Assembly (NCBI RefSeq): GCF_000399685.1
Contig: NZ_KB976987.1
Span: 1,689,184-1,753,183 of the forward strand
Direction: 5' to 3'
DNA: 64,000 nt
Source: Acinetobacter pittii ANC 4050
GTDB lineage: Bacteria > Pseudomonadota > Gammaproteobacteria > Pseudomonadales > Moraxellaceae
Under the pieces are notes generated by a model. The model was given only the letters and a program-made list of their open reading frames with translations, searched no databases and had not been told where the DNA came from. Shown here in pieces: positions 51,339 to 60,241 of the stretch (position 1 is the stretch's first letter; every line of letters starts with the position of its first letter). Position numbers and translations under genes: made by a program.

Positions 51339-52298
51339 ATGAATAGGGTGACGGATATGCTCACAGGGAATCATCAGCTTAAAGCAAGAAAAGTACATTT
51401 TGATTTTGCGGAGTCGTCCGTTTGCTGGATGCCAAATGATCCTCTATGCTCTCATGTCGCCAATGGCATTAACATGCTCTTGCCGGCTGGTGAGTTTTGG
51501 TTTTGCCGTGTGTTTAATAAAACCCTGCCCTTGATTACCGATGAAACACTAAAACAAGAAGTGATTGGATTTGTCCGCCAAGAAGCGGCCCATGCACGTG
51601 CCCATGAAAAAGCTCAAGATTTCTTACGTGAAAATGGCTACGACATACAAGAGACACTCAACCGTGCCCATTTTGTTTTTAACATTTTATTGGGTGACAA
51701 ACCTTTAGGCATGCCTTTTTTAAAAGGTGAAAAGCTAGATGAATATTGGCTACTTTTCCGAGTAGGTGTGATTGCCGCAATCGAGCACTTTACCGGCACC
51801 ATTGGCCAGTGGACACTCGATAGTAAGACGTGGGACAAAGCCGACCCTGCCATGGCAGATTTGTTCCGTTGGCATTTGGCTGAAGAAGTTGAACATCGCT
51901 GTGTTGCTTACGATTTATTTGAGCATCTCTTAACAAACAAATTTGGTTTTTATGTGTCACGCCAAGTGATTATGGCAGCGGTTTTCCCACTGTTTATTTA
52001 CTTCCTTGCTGACTTTGCCCGTAGTCTAGGTAAGCAGGATTTAGAGCACGAGGATATTCAAAAACTAATGCGCCGTGGCTACTTCAAAATTATTCGTGAA
52101 TTTGAAAAAACTGCGACTCGCTCAGACAACTTACCGACCATAAAATATTTATGGAAAGCGACATTAAGATGGGCTTCTCCAAAATTTAACCCGCTTCATG
52201 AGGGAGACACCGCACAAGCTTTAGCTTATATGGCTCGTTCGCCTGCGGTTCAATATTTTGAAGGAATGCATTCTGCAAAATCTGTGTCATTAAGTTAA
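51339..52298 (+). CDS. Metal-dependent hydrolase (PF10118-type), 319 aa
   Basis: Residues FVRQEAAHARAHEKAQDFLR (about 80-100) and HLAEEVEHRCVAYDLFEHLL (about 185-205) have the conserved Glu/His ligands of the diiron-like metal-dependent hydrolase family. Typical length. An ATG at 51357 is a possible alternative start. It converges with the TetR gene, which may regulate it, though no operator was found. Confidence 0.75.
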   Translation: MNRVTDMLTGNHQLKARKVHFDFAESSVCWMPNDPLCSHVANGINMLLPAGEFWFCRVFNKTLPLITDETLKQEVIGFVRQEAAHARAHEKAQDFLRENGYDIQETLNRAHFVFNILLGDKPLGMPFLKGEKLDEYWLLFRVGVIAAIEHFTGTIGQWTLDSKTWDKADPAMADLFRWHLAEEVEHRCVAYDLFEHLLTNKFGFYVSRQVIMAAVFPLFIYFLADFARSLGKQDLEHEDIQKLMRRGYFKIIREFEKTATRSDNLPTIKYLWKATLRWASPKFNPLHEGDTAQALAYMARSPAVQYFEGMHSAKSVSLS

Positions 52299-52311
52299 AC
52301 ATTCTGAAAAA

Positions 52312-52338
52312 AAAGCCCCTGAGTTGGGGCTTTTTTTA
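52312..52338. terminator. Bidirectional terminator
   Basis: AAAAGCCCC-tgagt-TGGGGCTTTT type stem between the convergent hydrolase and TetR genes. Confidence 0.7.
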
Positions 52339-52351
52339 AGTTTTTATCTGT

Positions 52352-52906
52352 TTAAGCCAAGTTTAAAAAGAAATAATCTAATAACCGTGCTCTGTCATCT
52401 ACACTATTTGTGCCTAAAAGCTGCACCATCGCCCCATCAATCATAAATAAAAACATATAGGCATCTTGGACCGAAGCGGTCGATTTGAGCGTTAAAAGTA
52501 GCTTATATATTTCGTCAATAAACCAGTTTCTGTAGTCGACCACAATTTTATAGGCAACTGGATAAAGCTTTTCAATTTCAAAAATTGCCTTAAATGGCAA
52601 ACGGTAAAAACCATCTAAATTGGCATGTAGAAAGTAAATCTCCTTAAGTTTATCGAGCACTATTTGTTCATTGTAGGAATTGAAAATTGAAAGTACTTTT
52701 ACTTTGAGTGCATCGGTTTGAAAAGTAAGACTCATCTCGATGAGCCGTTCTTTTGAATGGAAGATTTTATAAAACGTAGTTTTGGACACTTGTGCTTCGG
52801 CAATAATTCGATCAACACCGATTTTTTGAAACCCATCTTGATTAAATAAGTCTTTTGCTGTGTGAAGCACTTTCAATGCTGTAAAGGAAGATTGTAAATT
52901 TGGCAT
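52352..52906 (-). CDS. TetR-family regulator, 184 aa
   Basis: N-terminal HTH (about residues 10-55: VLHTAKDLFNQDGFQKIGVD, IIAEAQVSKTTFYKIFHSKE) with a helical ligand domain behind it. No N-terminal signal. It lies convergent to the metal-dependent hydrolase; target genes are unknown. Confidence 0.85.
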   Translation of the reverse strand: MPNLQSSFTALKVLHTAKDLFNQDGFQKIGVDRIIAEAQVSKTTFYKIFHSKERLIEMSLTFQTDALKVKVLSIFNSYNEQIVLDKLKEIYFLHANLDGFYRLPFKAIFEIEKLYPVAYKIVVDYRNWFIDEIYKLLLTLKSTASVQDAYMFLFMIDGAMVQLLGTNSVDDRARLLDYFFLNLA

Positions 52907-53238
52907 AGATATACCGCTTAAAATAATTTTTTGTTGTATATAAAAGAGATAGAAATGCCGTCACTCTTAAAATGAGTGCTAAAAACAGACATGAATAAGC
53001 AGTACCAAAACGGCGTGCTCACCTATCTCGGGTTTTATTGTTGCTATGATTTTTAGTCGTAACGATTCTTAAGGCGTAGAAAACCTAGAGTCGATTAAAC
53101 CAATTTATAGAGTATTTAAACGGTATGAATAGAGAGACTTTGGCAAAGGCCAATAAAGAAGAAATAGTACGCATGAGCGGACTCCTTTGGCTATAAAGAA
53201 GCTTCACTACATTACTGTCAAATAATGGTGGTGAAACG

Positions 53239-53345
53239 AGAGAAGGTTGACAGACTGATAGCCAAAAGATCAGCACACCCGAAGGTGTCCCCCTCCCGTT
53301 CCACCGCAGAGGGGGCACGCAGGGATGCCCACAAAAAAGAGAGAC
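53239..53345. ncRNA. Structured RNA-like repeat, copy 1 (C4-like candidate)
   Basis: Stem CTGAT/ATCAG (53255-53259, 53269-53273), tetraloop hairpin ACACC-CGAA-GGTGT (53275-53288), then CCCCCTC pairing with GAGGGGG (53289-53295, 53309-53315). Copy 2 keeps the first two stems with compensatory changes. The family may be the C4-like sRNAs I recall being described in A. baumannii; strand and boundaries are uncertain. Confidence 0.55.
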
Positions 53346-53544
53346 TTTTTCGTGTGCGTTGGCTATCCGACCTGTCAAAGTCGACTGGCAATGTGGCCAG
53401 CAGGCAAAGCATAATCGGAGGGGTTTATAGTGTCAATGTGATATTGGATAGAAAATAATTGAATAAATATTATTTTTCACTGGATTAGAATATTTTATTA
53501 CTACATAGAAATTCATTATTTAGTAAAAATAATAATAGAACAAA

Positions 53545-53615
53545 AGAGGGTTAGCAGACTGATTTACCCAAAAATCAGCACATCCGAAGATGTCCCCCTC
53601 CCGTTCCACCGCAGA
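53545..53615. ncRNA. Structured RNA-like repeat, copy 2 (truncated)
   Basis: Stem CTGATTT/AAATCAG (53559-53578), hairpin ACATC-CGAA-GATGT (53580-53593), then the shared CCCCCTCCCGTTCCACCGCA. The GAGGGGG partner of copy 1 is missing. Confidence 0.55.
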
Positions 53616-53776
53616 GAATAATAAGAGAAATTTTAAGTATCAATATGATATTAGGTCGATTCTTAAAGTTTATTATCTAGTTTAATTGGCAGATTATATT
53701 TAGTGATACACCGATAAAATGGATAATTAAATCCATCTTATCGGCTTGCTAGAAGAGGTTTTTAAAACCTTATTTT

Positions 53777-54115
53777 TTATTGTTTAATATATTTTGGAAA
53801 CTCTTTTAAAACCTTATGACAAAAGTGGCCCTGTGTGTCCTCTTTCTTGCGCTCTTCAAACTCCTTCATACCAAATTTCATGACTTCTCTACCGTATTTT
53901 TCGCCAAGATCATGTTTAGTACATTTTGCAGCAGCATCCTTTAACTCTTCTGAATAATAGTGATAGTTGCAATCGAGTTGAGCACGACTTAAAAAACCAT
54001 GTAGCTCTACTGCTTTCTCACACTGTGTTTGCTCTAAAAGATTTCTAGACTCTTGAGCAGCATAAATTGATGTTGCTACGAATAAAGTGAAAATCGTTAC
54101 TAAAAAATTACGCAT
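53777..54115 (-). CDS. Secreted Cys-containing hypothetical protein, 112 aa
   Basis: Signal peptide MRNFLVTIFTLFVATSIYAA, cut near residue 19. The mature part has four Cys residues (TQCEKAVELHGF, LDCNYHYY, AKCTKHDLG, GHFCHKVL), enough for two disulphides, and is helical. Periplasmic. It may be related in type to the 109-aa protein at 43.3-43.7 kb. Function unknown. Confidence 0.6.
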   Translation of the reverse strand: MRNFLVTIFTLFVATSIYAAQESRNLLEQTQCEKAVELHGFLSRAQLDCNYHYYSEELKDAAAKCTKHDLGEKYGREVMKFGMKEFEERKKEDTQGHFCHKVLKEFPKYIKQ

Positions 54116-54399
54116 TATTTCCCCGAAAAAGTTATTAAAAGTATTAGTGATAATATTGCGGGCGTATTAAATAATAATTATTTATAAGTGTCTATTAACA
54201 ATAAAGAAAATAGGTTGAAACCCCTTCTCTTTTGAATACTTAATCACCTTAATAAAATTGGGTGATTAATTTTTATCAAAAAATAATATTAAATTTGTTT
54301 TATAGTGATCTTTAATATAATCCAAGTTATTCAAGAAAAGAGTTTTAGCAATATTTAATTGATTTCCACATTACTAAAACCCTTACTCATTTCAGCGCT

Positions 54400-55167
54400 T
54401 TAAAACCCTAGTTTTTTAAAGACAAAATAACCCACATGGCTTTCAAAGCTACCATCATTTTGAATTTTGAAATATTTCTTCACAAGGTCAGATGAACCTT
54501 CCTGTAAATAACGTAAAGTTCTGATTTGATCTACAGGCGTTTTCATACGCTTTACCCAACTATCAAAGTCTAACGCAAGCGTTTGTTTATCTAAGCCCAC
54601 CAAGTCAAAGCCTGCATCTTCGATGAAATAGACCCACTCTTTGACACTATAGTTTCGTACATGACTTGGGTCTCGAATCGTTTCGATGGTCTGTAAAAAC
54701 GTATCTAATATTGGCGAGCTAGAACTGATAATGTCTACAAAAATAACAATACCATCTGGCTTAAGCACACGATTCACTTCTTTCATAGCTGCCGGAACAT
54801 GCTGCCAGTGATGAGCTGAATATCGGCTAATGACCACATCAAACTGCTGATCACTGAAAGGCATATCTTCAGCAATGCCCTGCTGCACAAAGATGTTTTT
54901 TAACTTGCGTTGACTGGCAGCCTTAGAGACTGTATCTAACATTTCATGAGATAGATCATAAGCAAAAACAAGGTCAGCATATGGAGCAACATTATATGAG
55001 ACATGACCACCACCACAGCCTAAATCAAGAACCACAGCCTTTTCAATTTTCTGAACCTCATTAATAAATTTATTAAATTCAATTCCTTGAGAATGAGCTT
55101 GGCTGTTTAAATAATCGATAGATTTATTTTGATATTGTTTTTGGTTTATATCGTGCTGGGTGATCAT
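54400..55167 (-). CDS. Class I SAM methyltransferase, 255 aa
   Basis: Motif I VVLDLGCGGGHVSYNV (about residues 45-60), FAYDLSHEML, then FDVVISRYSAHHWQHV and VNRVLKPDGIVIFVDI. This is the UbiE/BioC-like methyltransferase core; substrate not predictable. Cytoplasmic, standing alone. Confidence 0.8.
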   Translation of the reverse strand: MITQHDINQKQYQNKSIDYLNSQAHSQGIEFNKFINEVQKIEKAVVLDLGCGGGHVSYNVAPYADLVFAYDLSHEMLDTVSKAASQRKLKNIFVQQGIAEDMPFSDQQFDVVISRYSAHHWQHVPAAMKEVNRVLKPDGIVIFVDIISSSSPILDTFLQTIETIRDPSHVRNYSVKEWVYFIEDAGFDLVGLDKQTLALDFDSWVKRMKTPVDQIRTLRYLQEGSSDLVKKYFKIQNDGSFESHVGYFVFKKLGF

Positions 55168-55330
55168 AACCTTGCTCCTATATGCAATGAAATTAACATA
55201 AAGGAAAAGTTAGATAAAAAATAATGATTAGTTTTTCTTCAATTAATAAATAAAAGTTATTATTTAATTTTTTTTAATAGGTTCTGTCCATTCATCAAAA
55301 TCGATTTAACAATTTAAAAGAAATCCGCAA

Positions 55331-55368
55331 AGAGCACTGTTTAGTCACCCTTACTGAAACAGTGCTCT
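55331..55368. terminator. Long hairpin AGAGCACTGTTT/AAACAGTGCTCT
   Basis: Twelve-bp perfect stem with a 14-nt loop in the gap before the Lrp gene. It could end leftward transcripts or act as an operator. Confidence 0.5.
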
Positions 55369-55530
55369 TTGCTCCATCTCAACCTCTATCCAGGAAGGTT
55401 TGATGCATAGAAATAGTGTATGTACCTTTTGCTCAAAATGTTTCCTGTATTTTTTAATATTTTTAAATGTTCGCAGCATAAAAATAAAGTATATTTAGAT
55501 TTATCAGAAGATTCTTCTTTGGTTTATATT

Positions 55531-56016
55531 TTGAACAGAACAGAATACGCACTAGATCGTATAGATCGGAAAATTTTATCTGCACTACGTGGAAATGGCC
55601 GTTTAACCGTTGCTCAATTAGCTGAAGAAGTCGGTCTTTCATCCTCTCCATGCTGGACACGACTAAAACGTCTGGAAACTTTAAAAATTATCGAAGGATA
55701 TACGGTAAACGTAAATCCCAAAGCGATTGGGATTCATGAAGTCTTTTTTATTGAAATTACTTTAGAGCGCCACGACGACGAAATGTTAGAGAATTTCAGC
55801 GAAGCATTAGCTGACATACCGGAAGTCGTTGAAGCTCATCTCGTTACAGGTGACTATGATTATCTGGTTAAAGTGGCAGTCAAAGATGCTGACCATTACG
55901 AACGGTTTTTAAGGAAGAAACTTTACTCGATTAAAGGAATTCGACACACCCGTTCGACCTTTGCCCTACGTCCCCTCAAATCTGCCAATACAGCAGATTT
56001 AATGTTAATTGAATAA
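55531..56016 (+). CDS. Lrp/AsnC-family regulator, 161 aa
   Basis: The HTH (about residues 10-55: DRIDRKILSALRGNGRLTVA, EVGLSSSPCWTRLKRLETLK) and RAM effector domain (about 70-150, VTGDYDYLVKVAVKDADHYE) are clear. I prefer TTG 55531 because it gives the normal Lrp length; the ATG at 55420 adds 37 unrelated residues. It is likely a regulator of amino-acid metabolism, perhaps related to the nearby ProC-like gene, which it does not directly flank on the same side. Confidence 0.7.
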   Translation: MNRTEYALDRIDRKILSALRGNGRLTVAQLAEEVGLSSSPCWTRLKRLETLKIIEGYTVNVNPKAIGIHEVFFIEITLERHDDEMLENFSEALADIPEVVEAHLVTGDYDYLVKVAVKDADHYERFLRKKLYSIKGIRHTRSTFALRPLKSANTADLMLIE

Positions 56017-56194
56017 AAGCATTAAACAGTTAAAGACAATTGTTTAATTTATTGATTTTAAAAATTTTATTAGTAGAGAAGCTAAAAAATATAACAGATC
56101 TAGACTCTGTTATATTTTTTTTAAAAAATTCTGTATCTATGATTACAGCCTCCACTTCTTCAAAATGTAATTAATCTGAATTGGAGGCATCGCC

Positions 56195-56311
56195 ATGAAC
56201 ATTTTGAAGAAAAAAAATAAGGCCAGTTTTGTATTCTTTATTATTACTCTCTACTCTTTTATTGGGTTTGGCTTAGGTTTCATTATTTGGGAATACTTTT
56301 TAAAGGCCTAA
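56195..56311 (+). CDS. Small single-TM protein, 38 aa
   Basis: ATG 56195 is preceded by a strong GGAGG. Product: MNILKKKNKASFVFFIITLY, then a glycine-containing helix and WEYFLKA. A basic N-terminus and one transmembrane helix (about residues 11-31) suggest an inner-membrane microprotein. Confidence 0.6.
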   Translation: MNILKKKNKASFVFFIITLYSFIGFGLGFIIWEYFLKA

Positions 56312-56326
56312 GTTGCGTAAAAAGAG

Positions 56327-57136
56327 TTAATTAACCTCTGTAATAATTTCAGAAGTGATTTCTTTACTACGATGATATGCGGCCTTCATGGCTAAACGTA
56401 TATCATCGGATAGATTTCCTAGCTCAAACATTCTTAGAGCTGATTCTGTAATTCCGTTAGCCAAAGTCACTTTCCCACACAGATCTGCAGGTGGAACATT
56501 ACTTTTACGAACCATTTCAACTGCACCACTGGCCGCTTGGAGTGCTAAATCTAGGGCAAATTGCTTATCAAGCCCTAAAGAAACTCCTGTCTTTATCATG
56601 CTATCTAAAATATAGAAAAAGTAAGCTGGACCCGAACCAGAAAGTGCAATAATTGCATCGGTTTGCGTTTCAGAGGGCGCCCAAAAAGTCTGTCCCGTTG
56701 CAGAATACAGTGTTTCGATTACGTCTTTATCGAGTTGGTCCATTTGCTCTGAAGCAATAAGTACATGCGTACCCGTATGGGTAAGCACAGGCGGATTTGA
56801 AATCACACGTACAATTTTTTTTGAACCCGTAAAACGAGCCAAGTTCGCAATATCAACCCCAGCCATCATAGAAACAATGATTTTATTTGCTAACACCTTT
56901 TTAAGCGGTACAAGTATTTCTTTTAACTGTTTAGGCTCTAATAGCAATACAACAATTTCAGCTTTCTTTAATCCATTTTCATTTTGCTTTAAAGCATTTG
57001 TATGATTAATATTTTTCTCTTCAATCAGATGTATTTTTTCTTTTTTAAATCCCTTTAAAACTAACCCTCCTATTAAAGCCAAAGCTAAATTACTACTACC
57101 GACAAAGCAAATATTAGGGTGTACTGCATTTAACAT
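56327..57136 (-). CDS. ProC-like pyrroline-5-carboxylate reductase paralogue, 269 aa
   Basis: C-terminal P5CR features are present: ALSGSGPAYFFYILDSMIKT, PPADLCGKVTLANGITESAL. The N-terminal Rossmann motif is altered (CFVGSSNLALALIGG, where GAGNM is usual), and the conserved PN-x-P loop reads ISNPPVLTHTGTH. It may use another imine substrate or have lost activity. It is convergent with the 38-aa gene. Confidence 0.7.
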   Translation of the reverse strand: MLNAVHPNICFVGSSNLALALIGGLVLKGFKKEKIHLIEEKNINHTNALKQNENGLKKAEIVVLLLEPKQLKEILVPLKKVLANKIIVSMMAGVDIANLARFTGSKKIVRVISNPPVLTHTGTHVLIASEQMDQLDKDVIETLYSATGQTFWAPSETQTDAIIALSGSGPAYFFYILDSMIKTGVSLGLDKQFALDLALQAASGAVEMVRKSNVPPADLCGKVTLANGITESALRMFELGNLSDDIRLAMKAAYHRSKEITSEIITEVN

Positions 57137-57482
57137 TTAAAATGTTTTCCTTTCTTAAGAGAGGCTTATAACAATGAATATTTCTATTAATTATGAATAT
57201 TGAATTTAAGATGACCGTCTGAATAAAGAACCCATTTTAATAAAATATATTATTAAAATGGGTTTTGTTTTATTTGCGCAATAAATAAAACAACTTTAGC
57301 TTAAGCCTAATGTAGTAGCTTTATAAGCAAAGACCACTCAATAATTGTTTAAAATATGTAACCAATACTATAGTATTGTAAATAAATTACATCACTTTAA
57401 GAGAGTAGAATTTTTCAATTGAACTTAATAGTTAGAACATCTTTTATTTACAATAATATAGTTAGGCTATTTTGTTTTAACT
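57137..57482. other. AT-rich spacer with a bidirectional terminator
   Basis: Holds the hairpin at 57229-57262 (AACCCATTTTAATA and its complement). Otherwise no ORF or RNA seen. Confidence 0.5.
57229..57262. terminator. Hairpin AACCCATTTTAATA with complement
   Basis: Fourteen-bp stem with a 6-nt loop and a T-rich right side, upstream of the ProC-like gene. Confidence 0.6.
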
Positions 57483-57707
57483 TTAATTACAGTATTTCTT
57501 TTTTTCTAAAATTTGCTCTGCTCTTCTTGTTGCTTGTGCTAAATCTATATCCTCACATACCCAGAAAGAAAGAATTTTTCCAAATAAATGAAAGTGTTGT
57601 TTAACATATTGAGAACCGTGATCTGAATAATGATCTTCCACTTTGAAAGTATCTTTATTATTTTCTATTTTTTGACCGTCAAAAATACCGCCAATACAAA
57701 TATCCAT
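57483..57707 (-). CDS. Small ICIGG-family protein, 74 aa
   Basis: Starts MDICIGGIFDGQKIENN, sharing M-x-ICIGG-x-x-DG with the phage-cargo protein at 17.75-17.90 kb. The C-terminal half (SFWVCEDIDLAQATRRAEQI) is helical. Function unknown. Very AT-rich surroundings suggest it may be a former prophage gene. Confidence 0.6.
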   Translation of the reverse strand: MDICIGGIFDGQKIENNKDTFKVEDHYSDHGSQYVKQHFHLFGKILSFWVCEDIDLAQATRRAEQILEKKKYCN

Positions 57708-57825
57708 TTTAATACCAAAAATTTAATAAATCATATTATAACATAAAATTAATGAAGCTCTTCTAAACAATTATTTTGATACTTCTCTTTTATTTTAAAT
57801 ACAATTTGAGATTAAAATTATAAAA

Positions 57826-57848
57826 ACCCACAAATTTAAGTGGGTTTT
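57826..57848. terminator. Hairpin AACCCAC/GTGGGTT
   Basis: Seven-bp stem with an 8-nt loop and a T-rich right arm, downstream (left) of the cold-shock gene on the minus strand. Confidence 0.55.
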
Positions 57849-57920
57849 CGCAAATACTATATGTTTAAATATAATTTATTTAAAAAATGTATTTAAATTC
57901 AATAAAGTATTTTTATTTAA

Positions 57921-58136
57921 TTATGAGTTTTGAAGAATAACAATATTTGAAGCCTGTGGCCCTTTTTTACCTTGTACTACAGTGAACTCAACACGTTGGC
58001 CTTCGAGAAGAACTTTAAAACCTTGTGTTTGAATATCGGTAAAATGAGCAAAAATATCTTTACCTTCGTCAGCCGCAATAAAACCAAAACCTTTAGTTTC
58101 ATTGAACCACTTTACTGTACCAGTAGAATTAGACAT
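57921..58136 (-). CDS. Cold-shock protein (CspA family), 71 aa
   Basis: RNP1 KGFGFI (residues about 15-20) and RNP2 DIFAHFTD (about 27-34) in a full-length OB fold ([16 protein letters not shown]). Binds single-stranded RNA or DNA and melts RNA structure. A long AT-rich leader upstream could carry the usual cold-responsive 5' UTR. Confidence 0.92.
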   Translation of the reverse strand: MSNSTGTVKWFNETKGFGFIAADEGKDIFAHFTDIQTQGFKVLLEGQRVEFTVVQGKKGPQASNIVILQNS

Positions 58137-58376
58137 GTTTTAATCCTGAATCTTTAAAATATTATAACTTATTATTGGGGAAACCAATTTAACTAAAAAA
58201 TAGACGTGAAAACTTAAATGACTGAAAACCGAAGGATTATAAATAAAACTACGAAAAGAGAAATCTATGATGACAAGAATATTTTGTTAGTTATGCTCGA
58301 TAATACACGCTTCAAAATCATTTGCAATCGCTATTCAACATAATTAAAGCAACAAAAATTCTATGTCTCTTTATCC

Positions 58377-59309
58377 TTAGTAAAACTTCTTTTCACCAGC
58401 AGGACGTGTCTTAAACCGTCGGTGAAACCACATGTATTGTGTAGGGGCAATACGAATTTGATTCTCAATAATCTTGTTTACCCTTTCAGCGTCACTGACT
58501 TCACAGCCACTCGGGAAGTTTTCTAATTTTGGCTCTACCAACACATGGTATTGAGGGTTACGAATATCGCCACTTCGATAAAAATACAAAGGCACTGCTG
58601 CTGCTTTTGAGATATCCATCAGTCTGCGATGTGCCGTAACAGTAGCAGCTTGAATACCGAAAAATGATGCCATGACACCTTGTTTTAAACCAAAGTCCTG
58701 ATCTGGGCTATACCATATTGCATGACCATGTTTAAGATTTTGGATGAGTCCACGCATATTGTCTCGAGCAATCTGGTTTTTATACACTCTCGCACGACTA
58801 CGATGAATCAGAAAATCTAAAAATGGATTATTCTGAGGTCGGTAAACTACGTCCATATTAAAAAATAAGGTACACGCGGCTCCGCCTGCATCTAAAAGTG
58901 TACTATGAGTACCCAATAGCAGTACGCCATTTTCCTGATTATTAGTTAAATTCTCTAAACCATCTATGTGAACACGACTTTTAAACCAGTTCGGGCAATA
59001 CCAAGCATTTAATGCTTCAAATACTCCCGTTAAGGTATCAACAAAAACCTGTTTAGCTTTTGCCTCAATTTGAAGAGATGTTTTTTCAGGAAAGCAAGCT
59101 TCCAGATTTCGTAGCGTAGTTTTGCGTCTTGAACCTAGAGATTTCCAAGCGATTTTTGAAAGAAGATCTGCGAGACGCCATTGAATAGCCCAAGGTAACA
59201 TCGCAAATAACATCAGAATAAAAGCTAAAAACCATATACCCCAATATTTAAACGATAAAAAGGAAAATTGAAATTCGCCAGATTTAAACTGCCGTTCTTT
59301 TTTCGTCAT
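58377..59309 (-). CDS. LpxL/LpxM-type lipid A acyltransferase, 310 aa
   Basis: One N-terminal membrane helix (about residues 20-42), then GTHSTLLDAGG, giving the H-x4-D catalytic motif of lysophospholipid and lipid A acyltransferases. Also seen: FNMDVVYRPQNNPFLDFLI, WYSPDQDFGLKQGVMASFFG. It should add a secondary acyl chain to lipid A at the inner membrane. LpxM and LpxL cannot be separated by eye. Confidence 0.82.
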   Translation of the reverse strand: MTKKERQFKSGEFQFSFLSFKYWGIWFLAFILMLFAMLPWAIQWRLADLLSKIAWKSLGSRRKTTLRNLEACFPEKTSLQIEAKAKQVFVDTLTGVFEALNAWYCPNWFKSRVHIDGLENLTNNQENGVLLLGTHSTLLDAGGAACTLFFNMDVVYRPQNNPFLDFLIHRSRARVYKNQIARDNMRGLIQNLKHGHAIWYSPDQDFGLKQGVMASFFGIQAATVTAHRRLMDISKAAAVPLYFYRSGDIRNPQYHVLVEPKLENFPSGCEVSDAERVNKIIENQIRIAPTQYMWFHRRFKTRPAGEKKFY

Positions 59310-59525
59310 ACTATATATTTCTTGAGGTATAGGTCTAGCATACTACCATGCTTAATTTTAAGGGTTGTATGTTTATGTTGCTTTTAACTTTTATATAAAT
59401 GCATATTTTAAATATTTAATCTATTTAACCCTAAAATAGACATAACCTTCTGTATACAACGTTTATTTTCTCATTTAAAGTAACCACACATTTTTTGCCT
59501 CAATTGATAAATAGGATATATCAGC

Positions 59526-60143
59526 GTGAGCGGTCTTTTAGTGTTTATAACAATTGCATTTCTTACCCTATTAAGCCCAGGACCGGGAGTTTTATTTACT
59601 GTCACAAATTCAATTAATTATGGTGTTAAAACTGCTTTGTTTGGAATTAGCGGCTTAATTATTGGTATGTTTGTAATTGCGGTAGTTTCTGCCAGTGGTG
59701 TAGGACTTATTATTACCAGTAACCCTACTATTTTTACGGTTTTAAAATTTATTGGTGCATTTTATTTAATGTATCTAGGATATAAAAACTTTACGAAAAA
59801 GCTTCCTTCACAAGAGTTAATGACTGATCAACAAAACAATAAAGTTATAAGTAAATCTAAACTATTTTATGAGGGCCTGCTCGCTTCTTTACTTAATCCG
59901 AAAACAATCGTATTTTTTATTGCACTCTTCCCTCAATTTATTGATATCAAGAAAGAAATTTTAAATCAGTTTTTAATTCTCTCTTTAACTTTTTGTTTCA
60001 TTGGTTTTTTAATTCATTTGGTCTACGCAAATTTCTCTTCTATTTTCAAAGAGAAAATGTTGGCGGGAAATAATTTCTCGATTCTCAATAAAATTAGTGG
60101 TGCTATTTTCTTTCTTCTTGCAGTTTTACTTATCACCCAATAA
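59526..60143 (+). CDS. LysE-family exporter, 205 aa
   Basis: Six transmembrane segments. LTLLSPGPGVLFTVTNSINY (about residues 13-32) carries the PGP motif of LysE/RhtB exporters, and LASLLNPKTIVFFIALFPQF is the family's second signature. GTG start at 59526. Exports amino acids or related compounds; substrate unknown. Confidence 0.87.
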   Translation: MSGLLVFITIAFLTLLSPGPGVLFTVTNSINYGVKTALFGISGLIIGMFVIAVVSASGVGLIITSNPTIFTVLKFIGAFYLMYLGYKNFTKKLPSQELMTDQQNNKVISKSKLFYEGLLASLLNPKTIVFFIALFPQFIDIKKEILNQFLILSLTFCFIGFLIHLVYANFSSIFKEKMLAGNNFSILNKISGAIFFLLAVLLITQ

Positions 60144-60168
60144 ATCATTACTCGATATATTATATTTT

Positions 60169-60199
60169 GAAAAGCCTAAACTCATGGTTAGGCTTTTCA
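60169..60199. terminator. Bidirectional terminator
   Basis: TGAAAAGCCTAA and TTAGGCTTTTCA around an 8-nt loop, between the convergent LysE and endolysin genes. Confidence 0.75.
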
Positions 60200-60241
60200 A
60201 ATCTTTTGATTTATGAACATATTTTTATCTAATTACAATTT

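Larger units (their letters stand above)
52907..53776. other. Gene-poor region with two structured repeats
   Basis: Apart from the two RNA-like repeats listed separately (53239-53345 and 53545-53615), the region is AT-rich and has no convincing protein. Minus-strand frames through the repeat resemble short Ash-like phage peptides but lack good starts. Confidence 0.55.

Noticed and set aside
53085..53412. Minus-strand ORFs across the structured repeat that resemble Ash-like peptides
   Set aside because: Poor starts, overlapping frames, and the covariation supports an RNA rather than a protein as the selected product.
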